DNA of 6,186 nucleotides from Candidatus Hecatellales archaeon ex4484_218. GTDB lineage: Archaea > Thermoproteota > Bathyarchaeia > Hecatellales > Hecatellaceae. A model generated the notes under the pieces. That model was not told where the DNA came from. It did not search any database and saw only the letters and a list, made by a program, of their open reading frames with translations. Below, one piece after another: positions 1 through 4,888 of the stretch. Positions within the stretch are counted from its first letter, which is position 1; each line of letters opens with the position of its first letter. Location: NCBI GenBank assembly GCA_002254975.1, contig NJEB01000037.1, forward strand, positions 1 to 6,186, written 5' to 3'. A program made the position numbers and the translations under genes.

Positions 1-182
1 AACTTCTGGATGAGAAGGGTGGAAAAGATATTATTTTGCTTGTTGGGGGAACAATTCCTCTTGAAGATATTGAATTTTTGAAGAAAGAATGTGGTGTAAC
101 TGAAGTTTTTGTTCCAGGTACAACAATTCAATCGATCGTTGATTGTATCCTTAAAAATGTGAAAAGGAAAATGGAAGGTTAA
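1..182 (+). CDS. Methylmalonyl-CoA mutase, small (B12-binding) subunit, C-terminal end (partial)
   Basis: Only the last 59 codons are present; the reading frame begins at base 3 and ends at a TAA at 180-182. The peptide contains LLVGGTIPLEDIEFLKK followed by GVTEVFVPGTTIQSIVDCIL. This is the typical end of the cobalamin-binding Rossmann-like domain of methylmalonyl-CoA mutase: a beta strand ending in GG, I-P-x-x-D, then the V-F-x-P-G-T turn and a last helix. The enzyme interconverts methylmalonyl-CoA and succinyl-CoA in the cytoplasm using adenosylcobalamin. Archaea usually encode this domain as a separate small subunit, and an end shortly after the last helix fits that, but the start lies outside the window. 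Other B12-binding mutase subunits share the fold, so exact substrate is inferred. The neighbouring biotin ligase is a sensible partner, because a biotin-dependent carboxylase makes methylmalonyl-CoA from propionyl-CoA. Confidence 0.8.
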   Translation, partial: LLDEKGGKDIILLVGGTIPLEDIEFLKKECGVTEVFVPGTTIQSIVDCILKNVKRKMEG

Positions 183-1159
183 ACTTTTCTAACATAAACA
201 TCTCCAGCAACAACTCTTCTTATTAAGCCATCCTCAAGTTTAACAAGTAAAAAACCATCTTCATCTACATCAATAGCTTCCCCTACAAAAGTTTCCTTAT
301 AAGAGACAATCTTAACCTTACAACCTAAAATACTGGAAAGCTTTTTCCATTCATCCAAAATTTGGTTAAAACCTCCTGCTTCAAAAATGTTGTAAGCTTT
401 TTCCATTTCAACCAAAAAATTTTGAACAAATTCAACCCTTGAAACTTTCTTACCTAAGGCTTGACTGATTGAAATTGCTGTTTCAGCAAGTTTAGGTTGA
501 ACTTTCCTAAAATCAAAATTAATGTTTACTCCAACCCCAACAACCATATAGTTTACTCTATCAGCTTCACCACTTGCTTCAACAAGAATACCACAAACCT
601 TCCGGTTTCCAATTAAAACATCGTTTGGCCACTTAATTTTTGCATCCAAATTATACATTTTTCTTATGGTTTTTGCAATTGCAACAGCAACTAAAAGAGT
701 TATTTTTTGAGCATGTTGAGGTGGAATTTTTGGCTTCAAAATAATTGAAAGCCAAACACCACCAAAAGGTGAAAACCATTCACGTCCAACCCTACCCCTA
801 CCTTGAGTTTGTTTTTCAGCAACAACGATAGTTCCTTCCTCATAACCTTGAATAGCAAGTTTTTTCGCAATTTCTTGGGTTGAAGTAACTTCTTTAAAAT
901 GGAAAATTTTGCATCCAAACTTTTTTGTTTTTAATCCAGCTTTAATTTCATGTGGAAAAAGTAAATCTGGTTTTTCCACAAGTCTGTACCCAAGGTTTGG
1001 TTTTCCTTCAATTTTGTAGCCTTTCCTTTCTAAAGCCTTGATATGTTTCCAAATAGCTGTCCTAGAAATATTTAGTTTTTTACTTAACTCCTCACCTGAA
1101 ACATAGTTTCCATTTCTTAGTAAAGCTAAGATTTTTTCCCTAACCAAACCGTTAACCAA
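179..1159 (-). CDS. birA: Bifunctional biotin--protein ligase / biotin operon repressor BirA
   Basis: The 326-residue protein activates biotin with ATP to biotinyl-AMP and transfers it to a lysine of biotin carrier proteins. Residues about 5-62 form a winged helix-turn-helix (LSKKLNISRTAIWKHIKAL, with wing GKPNLGYRL). The catalytic domain follows, with TSTQ (92-95), QTQGRGRVGREWFSP (117-131) around the biotinyl-AMP loop, KWPND (176-180), KVCGILVE (187-194) and GVGVN (208-212). An SH3-like C-terminal domain covers about 281-324. This is the long, DNA-binding class of BirA; some archaeal ligases lack the N-terminal domain. The start is a TTG at 1157-1159 with no Shine-Dalgarno site. A TATA-like box centred near 1186 puts transcription start at about the TTG, suggesting a leaderless message. 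A BirA-type inverted repeat covers this start, implying self-repression. The stop codon overlaps that of the convergent mutase gene. Confidence 0.95.
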   Translation of the reverse strand: MVNGLVREKILALLRNGNYVSGEELSKKLNISRTAIWKHIKALERKGYKIEGKPNLGYRLVEKPDLLFPHEIKAGLKTKKFGCKIFHFKEVTSTQEIAKKLAIQGYEEGTIVVAEKQTQGRGRVGREWFSPFGGVWLSIILKPKIPPQHAQKITLLVAVAIAKTIRKMYNLDAKIKWPNDVLIGNRKVCGILVEASGEADRVNYMVVGVGVNINFDFRKVQPKLAETAISISQALGKKVSRVEFVQNFLVEMEKAYNIFEAGGFNQILDEWKKLSSILGCKVKIVSYKETFVGEAIDVDEDGFLLVKLEDGLIRRVVAGDVYVRKV

Positions 1160-1180
1160 GAATATTTCATAGGTTAACGA
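1149..1180. promoter_or_regulatory. Putative BirA operator over the birA start
   Basis: CGTTAACC at 1150-1157 and GGTTAACG at 1172-1179 are perfect inverted repeats of 8 bases separated by exactly 14 bases. The BirA signal described by comparative genomics for bacteria and archaea has, as I recall it, the form TTGTTAACC, 14-16 bases, GGTTAACAA. The match here is GTTAACC-N14-GGTTAAC, plus one further consensus base on the right. The site lies on the start codon and inferred transcription start and abuts the TATA-like box, so occupancy should block initiation. The neighbouring gene encodes a BirA with an intact DNA-binding domain. Confidence 0.75.
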
Positions 1181-1190
1181 TTAAAAATTT
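1181..1190 (-). promoter_or_regulatory. TATA-like box of birA
   Basis: Read on the - strand this is AAATTTTTAA, centred about 26 bases upstream of the birA TTG. That is the usual spacing between an archaeal TATA box and transcription start, and it agrees with a leaderless message. It lies in the 34-base gap after the upstream gene's stop codon, so birA may be expressed independently of that gene. Confidence 0.45.
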
Positions 1191-1193
1191 TAC

Positions 1194-1808
1194 TCAAATT
1201 TTCCTTTTAATAGGAACGTTTTTCCTTATTATATATCCACAACATAGTTTTCTGACATAAACCACATAATTTTCCCCATCAATTTTTTCATAAACCTTAT
1301 TTGGGCTTCTTTTTCCACATCTTGGACATAATTCAACCAAAACCTTGTTTTTCTCCTTTAAAATTTCATACCCTAAATATAGGGCTTCATCCACATTTCC
1401 AGGTTTTAAATTTTCTTTTACCTGCCATTCATCCAAGATTTTTGCCGCATAATTTTTTGCTTGGCTTAAAAATCTTATTTTATCCAAAATTTTAAATGTT
1501 TCATCAATTTTTATGTTTGGTTTTACTGTTAGGATAAATTTTTTGTATGGTGTTGAATAAATTTCAAAATCTACACCTCTAATTAATCCTTTTTCAAGTA
1601 ATAGGTGGTTTAGAAGTGAAACTTCAAAATGTTCTAGGTAATCCACAATTTTAAACATTCTTCTAGGTAGATGACTTAGGGGATATGGTGGTTTTTGACT
1701 TAAGCTTAATTCAATTCTTCTAAATTTTTCAACATCAATTTTAAGCATTAAAAAAACGAAAAACCTAAATCTTTCATCTATTTTTTGAAGCAAAAACTTG
1801 TTTAACAT
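1194..1808 (-). CDS. Uncharacterised protein with C-terminal four-cysteine (zinc-ribbon-like) motif
   Basis: I do not recognise the family. The frame is open from a TTG at 1832, but I prefer the ATG at 1806-1808 (204 residues): a TATA-like box at 1835-1843 sits about 30 bases upstream, and no Shine-Dalgarno site is well placed for either start. GTG at 1829 is also possible. The N-terminal two thirds are basic and probably alpha-helical, with a short hydrophobic patch (RFFVFLML) but no convincing membrane segment or signal peptide. Near the end, LCPRCGK followed about 25 residues later by KLCCGY gives four cysteines (161, 164, 189, 190 from the ATG) that could bind one zinc ion; the second pair is adjacent rather than CxxC, which is unusual. 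It lies between nob1 and birA on the same strand, 34 bases before birA. A nucleic-acid role is suggested only by its basic character and zinc motif. The stop is TGA. Confidence 0.7.
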   Translation of the reverse strand: MLNKFLLQKIDERFRFFVFLMLKIDVEKFRRIELSLSQKPPYPLSHLPRRMFKIVDYLEHFEVSLLNHLLLEKGLIRGVDFEIYSTPYKKFILTVKPNIKIDETFKILDKIRFLSQAKNYAAKILDEWQVKENLKPGNVDEALYLGYEILKEKNKVLVELCPRCGKRSPNKVYEKIDGENYVVYVRKLCCGYIIRKNVPIKRKI

Positions 1809-1830
1809 TGTTCTAAAGTTAAGATTCACC

Positions 1831-1847
1831 AAAAATATTTTAAGGTT
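1831..1847 (-). promoter_or_regulatory. Candidate promoter of the four-cysteine protein gene
   Basis: Read on the - strand, AACCTTAAAATAT (1847-1835) looks like an archaeal BRE plus TATA box. Its centre lies about 31 bases from the ATG at 1808, which supports that start with a leader of only a few bases. The same AACCTTAAA string occurs upstream of nob1 at 2558-2550. Confidence 0.4.
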
Positions 1848-1863
1848 TGTTTTTTAACCGTAA

Positions 1864-1989
1864 CCCATTAATAGTTTAAACTTGACCTTAAAAACAACAA
1901 TTAAAAGTGAGCCTTTTTTGAACCTACCAAAAAATAGTTTAGTTGTTCAAGCAATGGAAAAAATCTTAAAGCAAATAGGTTTAATCTAA
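1864..1989 (+). pseudogene. Possible remnant of an M20-type peptidase, or a small 35-residue ORF
   Basis: This frame is open for 41 codons between in-frame TAA stops at 1861-1863 and 1987-1989. Its peptide, including SEPFLNLPKNSLVVQAMEKI followed by LKQIG, resembles a stretch of M20 metallopeptidases (ArgE/DapE type). There a strand with E-P-x-x-x-P is followed by N/D-S-x-L-V and an amphipathic helix ending in G. No metal-ligand residues remain and the frame stops where the rest of the domain should continue, so a decayed remnant is one reading. The other is a small gene starting at TTG 1882 (35 residues), with a T-rich TATA-like stretch near 1850-1857 at leaderless spacing. The stop lies one base from the convergent nob1 stop. 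Chance similarity cannot be excluded. If it is not real, this approximately 150-base gap holds only the downstream promoter and T-runs. Confidence 0.3.
1929..1963 (-). terminator. Possible T-tract terminator downstream of nob1
   Basis: On the - strand two runs of six T lie at 1963-1958 and 1934-1929, 28 to 62 bases past the nob1 stop codon. Archaeal transcription often ends at such U-tracts without a hairpin. A separate promoter for the next gene lies further downstream, which fits termination here. The runs could equally be by-products of the A-rich + strand frame. Confidence 0.25.
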
Positions 1990-1990
1990 T

Positions 1991-2539
1991 CTAACCAAAA
2001 TTTTTTCTTAAAGAAATTTTTTTAGATGCTTTTCGTTTCAACTTTAAACCACAAACAGGACAATTTTCACCAAAATTTATGGATAAAAACTTTCTTCCAC
2101 AACCTGGACAATACCAAATCCATTCAATCTGATTTTTTATCCCTTTACCTGAAAGATAAATATAATCTATTTTTAGATGTTCAGCAACATTTTGAACCGA
2201 AAAATCATCACTAATAATTGTTGGTTTAAATCCTTTAGATTTTAATTCTAAAGCTAAAGCTAAAATACTTAAATCAGCCTTAGAAAGTTTAAGTTTATCT
2301 CCAGTTTTTTCAGAAACTTTTTTTGCTTCATCCAAAAAATCTTTTGTTGGAGATAAAACATTCAACTTTTTAAGGTAAATTGCTGTTGAGTATTTAAGTT
2401 GAACCCAATAACTACTTAATTCTTCCACAACTTCTGGAGTTGTAAATAGTTTTAAATCTAATTGAAGAGGCTCTAAACCCATAATAAAGGCTGAACTATC
2501 CAAAACCAAAACTTTTTCTTTGTTTAGCAACCTAATCAA
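1991..2539 (-). CDS. nob1: Nob1-type rRNA endonuclease (PIN domain plus zinc ribbon)
   Basis: Nob1 cuts the 3' end of precursor 16S rRNA late in small-subunit maturation. The N-terminal PIN nuclease domain (about 8-130) shows the expected acidic metal ligands: D14 in VLVLDSSAF, E39/E40 in PEVVEEL, D89 in SKADLSILALA, and D111/D112 in ISDDFSVQNVA. A zinc ribbon follows, with CPGC (144-147) and CPVC (160-163), then a basic tail. The 182-residue length and domain order match archaeal Nob1. The start is uncertain: TTG at 2539 gives the length used here. TTG at 2509 would give MVLDSSAF, close to the beginning of many archaeal homologues, and sits about 38 bases past the AACCTTAAA promoter-like element. 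Either protein keeps every catalytic residue. The gene is divergent from NAD kinase and ends with TAG. Confidence 0.88.
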   Translation of the reverse strand: MIRLLNKEKVLVLDSSAFIMGLEPLQLDLKLFTTPEVVEELSSYWVQLKYSTAIYLKKLNVLSPTKDFLDEAKKVSEKTGDKLKLSKADLSILALALELKSKGFKPTIISDDFSVQNVAEHLKIDYIYLSGKGIKNQIEWIWYCPGCGRKFLSINFGENCPVCGLKLKRKASKKISLRKNFG

Positions 2540-2547
2540 CAGTAAAT

Positions 2548-2564
2548 TTAAGGTTAAACCTTAA
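2548..2564. promoter_or_regulatory. 17-base perfect palindrome in the nob1/NAD kinase divergent promoter region
   Basis: TTAAGGTT-A-AACCTTAA is an 8-base inverted repeat around a single central base. It is nearly centred in the 60-base gap between the divergent nob1 and NAD kinase starts. The right arm, read on the - strand with the next bases, is part of the TATA-like context of nob1 (AACCTTAAATTTA for the other arm), so the palindrome may simply be two back-to-back promoter elements. It could also be a repressor site controlling both genes. No regulator is identifiable from this window. Confidence 0.4.
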
Positions 2565-2599
2565 CTAATAGTTTTGGTAGAAAACTAGAAGGGAAGATC

Positions 2600-3424
2600 T
2601 TGTTCAAAAAAATAGTGGTAACTTCAAGATTAGACCGTGAGGATGCTGTTAGTTTAGCTGAAAAAATAGTTCAATTTATTCGGGAAAAAGGTTTAAAACC
2701 TATTCTTGAAGTTCAACTTGCTTCAAAACTTGGTGAAAAAGGGGTTCCATTGGATAAGGTTGATGGAGATTTAGTTGTGGTTGTTGGTGGAGATGGAACT
2801 GTTCTTTGGGTTGTCCATAAGATTAATGGTAGGATGCCATTGTATGTTGTTAAAGTTGGAAAGGTTGGATTTTTTGCTGATACTATTCCAACCAAAGTTT
2901 TTACTTCTTTAGAAAAAATATTTAGTGGAAAATTTTTTTATGATGAATGTTTGATGCTTAAAACAAATTTGGATATGCCTGAAGCCTTAAACGAGGTTAG
3001 AATTGGAACAATTATCCCCCAACAAATGATGGAGATTAGTGTTTTTGTTGATGAAGTTAAAATTGCTGAAGATAGGGTTGATGCTGTTGTTGTAGCAACA
3101 CCTGTAGGGGCTTCAGCCTATGCTTTAAGTGCAGGTGCAAACATAGTTGACCCTAGAGTTGAAGCTTTTTTAATAGCCCCAATTTGTCCTTTATCCTCAA
3201 ACTTTAAACCTTACATTGTTCCTTCCAATGTTAAAATTTCCATTAAACCTGAAAGCAAAATGAAATACCTAGTTTTAATCGATGGTCAAATTCAAAAAAT
3301 CTTTAAACAACCTTTAAACATCCAAATTTGGAAATCTGAGAAAAAAACAGTTTTTCTAAGAACAGAAAAAAATTTTTATGAAAGACTTAAAAGAAGACTT
3401 AAAACTTCCTGTGTTGACTTCTAA
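2600..3424 (+). CDS. nadK: NAD kinase
   Basis: The 274-residue protein phosphorylates NAD to NADP in the cytoplasm, with ATP or polyphosphate as donor; the donor cannot be told from sequence. The family signature GGDGT is at 63-67, with D65 as the catalytic aspartate. ALNEV (129-133) gives the conserved N-E pair. TPVGASAYALSAGANIV (167-183) corresponds to the nucleotide-binding TPTGSTAYSLSAGG motif, PICPLS (194-199) to PI-x-PHS, and IDGQ (227-230) to the C-terminal DG. Two sites differ from the usual pattern: T-x-x-S-T is V-x-A-S, and the region normally GxNxGxLGFL reads KVGKVGFFAD (85-94). The start is TTG at 2600-2602, giving MFKKIVVTSR, a normal family beginning, with a weak GAAGGGAAGATC sequence just before it. 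Termination before aIF5A is unclear; a 51-base gap with its own promoter-like sequence separates them. Confidence 0.9.
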   Translation: MFKKIVVTSRLDREDAVSLAEKIVQFIREKGLKPILEVQLASKLGEKGVPLDKVDGDLVVVVGGDGTVLWVVHKINGRMPLYVVKVGKVGFFADTIPTKVFTSLEKIFSGKFFYDECLMLKTNLDMPEALNEVRIGTIIPQQMMEISVFVDEVKIAEDRVDAVVVATPVGASAYALSAGANIVDPRVEAFLIAPICPLSSNFKPYIVPSNVKISIKPESKMKYLVLIDGQIQKIFKQPLNIQIWKSEKKTVFLRTEKNFYERLKRRLKTSCVDF

Positions 3425-3471
3425 GAAAAATTTTAATTAGCTTGAATTTGTTTTTAAAGATTAAAGTGGAG
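3424..3471 (+). promoter_or_regulatory. Candidate promoter and ribosome site of aIF5A
   Basis: GAAAAATTTTAATTA (3425-3439) resembles a BRE plus TATA box and would start transcription around 3460, leaving a short leader with GGAG at 3468-3471, four bases from the ATG. A second box, TTTTTAAA at 3451-3458, is slightly too close to the ATG for a leaderless start. The aIF5A gene may therefore have its own promoter in addition to read-through from NAD kinase. Confidence 0.4.
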
Positions 3472-3475
3472 AAAA

Positions 3476-3871
3476 ATGAGTAAACCAGTTGATGTTGGTT
3501 CTATAAAAGAAGGCCAATATATTATCATAGATAATGAACCTTGTAAAGTTGTTGAATATGAAAAATCTAAACCAGGAAAACATGGCTCAGCAAAAGCAAG
3601 AATTGTAGCTATAGGAGTTTTTGACAATGTTAAAAGAAGTATAGTAAGCCCTGTAGATTCAAAAATTGAGGTCCCTATTATTGAGAAAAGAGCAGGTCAA
3701 ATTATTTCTGTAAATCCAACAACTATTCAACTAATGGACCTTGAAACCTATGAAATTTTTGAAACAAATATTCCTGTTGAAGAGGAAATAAAATCAAAAA
3801 TTTCAAGTGGAGCTGAGGTTGAATATTGGAAAATTTTAGGTAGGGTTAAGATAGTTAGAGTTAAGGGGTAG
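3476..3871 (+). CDS. Translation initiation factor 5A (aIF5A), hypusine-containing
   Basis: The 131-residue protein is the archaeal homologue of eIF5A/EF-P, which binds the ribosomal E site and helps peptide-bond formation at difficult sequences. The N-terminal SH3-like domain carries the modification loop [12 protein letters not shown] (31-42). By alignment with human TGKHGHAK, Lys35 is the residue converted to (deoxy)hypusine. The C-terminal OB-fold domain begins near residue 70 (KRAGQIISV). Length, the [13 protein letters not shown] start and the EPCKVVE segment all match the family. GGAG four bases upstream supports the ATG. The next gene encodes the enzyme that modifies this lysine, 48 bases downstream and in the same reading frame, so the two are probably cotranscribed. 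The stop is TAG. Confidence 0.97.
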   Translation: MSKPVDVGSIKEGQYIIIDNEPCKVVEYEKSKPGKHGSAKARIVAIGVFDNVKRSIVSPVDSKIEVPIIEKRAGQIISVNPTTIQLMDLETYEIFETNIPVEEEIKSKISSGAEVEYWKILGRVKIVRVKG

Positions 3872-3919
3872 ATTAACATCCAAAAAAATGATGATTCACT
3901 AAAAAAAATTGTTCAACAA

Positions 3920-4846
3920 ATGGATGTTCATTGGAATGTTAAAGTTTCAGAGCTTGTTCAAGCTATGGGATCCTCTGGTGTTTTAGGTGCTGGTAGAGTT
4001 GCTAAAGCAACAAAAATATTGGCTGAAATGTTTTCCAACCCTGAATACACAGTTTTTATTTCTTTAGCAGGACCGGTTGTTGTTGGCGGGTTAAGAAACA
4101 TTATTTCCAAACTTTTAAAAGAAAAACTTGTTAAGGCTATAGTTAGTAGTGGTGGAAATTTAACTCATGACCTAATAGAATCTATAGGGTTTAAACATTT
4201 AAAAGGTAAAATGTATCCTGATGATGTAAAACTAAGCCTAAAAGAGATTGGTAGAATTGGGGATGTTTATGTTGAACAAAAAGCATTCCAAGCTTTAGAA
4301 AAAAAAGTTTACAAGATGCTGGATGATTTTTTAAAACAACATTCAACCAAAACTTTCCCCCTTTACCAGCTTCTTAAAGCTTTTGGTTTGATGGTTAAAG
4401 ATGAAAACTCAATTTTAGCTTCAGCCTCAAAAGTTAATGCTCCAATTTTTTCACCCGGAATTTTTGATTCTATGCTTGGTTACCATCTATGGACTTATGG
4501 AAGACTTAAAGGATTAAAGATTGATTTCTCAATGGATATGGAAAAAATGGCTGAAATTATTTTTGAATCAAAAAAGATTGGTGTTATTATTTTGGGTGGA
4601 GGTTTACCTAAACATTTTGTTTTAGGTGCAAGTATGCTTAAAGGTGGTGTTGATGCTGCCATACAGATAACCATGGACAGACCTGAAACAGGAAGCTTGT
4701 CAGGTGCACCCTTAGAGGAGGCAATTTCATGGAAAAAAGCAAAAATTAAAAGTAAACTTGTAACTGTTATTGGAGATTTTACCATTATTTTCCCTTTAAT
4801 TGTTGTTGCAGCTTTATCTAACCTAAAAAGGTCAAGGAAAAGTTAA
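3920..4846 (+). CDS. dys: Deoxyhypusine synthase
   Basis: The enzyme transfers the aminobutyl group of spermidine, in an NAD-dependent reaction, to the lysine of aIF5A encoded just upstream. The C-terminal signature is clear: LGGGLPKHFVLGASMLKGG (225-243) holds the catalytic lysine, Lys231 in PKH by alignment with human Lys329. It is followed by GSLSGAPLEEAISW (258-271) and IGDFTIIFPLIV (284-295). The NAD-binding fold begins with VFISLAGPVVVGGLR (45-59), then SSGGNLTHDL (76-85); IFSPGIFDSMLG (176-187) matches the active-site segment. The 308 residues are near the usual length. The ATG at 3920 is the first standard start in frame, but it has no Shine-Dalgarno site. The frame stays open for 16 codons upstream to the aIF5A stop, and homologous-looking sequence (KKIVQQ) may continue upstream, so a non-ATG start is possible. 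Confidence 0.93.
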   Translation: MDVHWNVKVSELVQAMGSSGVLGAGRVAKATKILAEMFSNPEYTVFISLAGPVVVGGLRNIISKLLKEKLVKAIVSSGGNLTHDLIESIGFKHLKGKMYPDDVKLSLKEIGRIGDVYVEQKAFQALEKKVYKMLDDFLKQHSTKTFPLYQLLKAFGLMVKDENSILASASKVNAPIFSPGIFDSMLGYHLWTYGRLKGLKIDFSMDMEKMAEIIFESKKIGVIILGGGLPKHFVLGASMLKGGVDAAIQITMDRPETGSLSGAPLEEAISWKKAKIKSKLVTVIGDFTIIFPLIVVAALSNLKRSRKS

Positions 4847-4850
4847 TGTT

Positions 4851-4888
4851 AAGGAGAAAATATAGGTTAGGTTGGAGTTTAACCTATG
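4851..4888 (+). promoter_or_regulatory. SRP54 translation start region with hairpin and two Shine-Dalgarno-like sites
   Basis: In the 39-base gap before SRP54, ATAGGTTA (4862-4869) pairs perfectly with TAACCTAT (4880-4887), and two G-U pairs could extend the stem to a six-base loop, TTGGAG (4872-4877). The GGAG in that loop is a Shine-Dalgarno-like site eight bases before the ATG, while the first bases of the ATG lie in the stem. A second site, AAGGAG at 4851-4856, is too far (29 bases) from the ATG unless the hairpin folds. This could tune SRP54 translation; the stem is AU-rich, so it is not strong. Confidence 0.4.

Noticed and set aside
1301..2214. Open + strand frames antisense to the four-cysteine gene and nob1 (1301-1495 and 2026-2214).
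   Set aside because: They lie within coding sequence of supported - strand genes; peptides are rich in F, H and L as expected for complements of lysine- and glutamate-rich genes.
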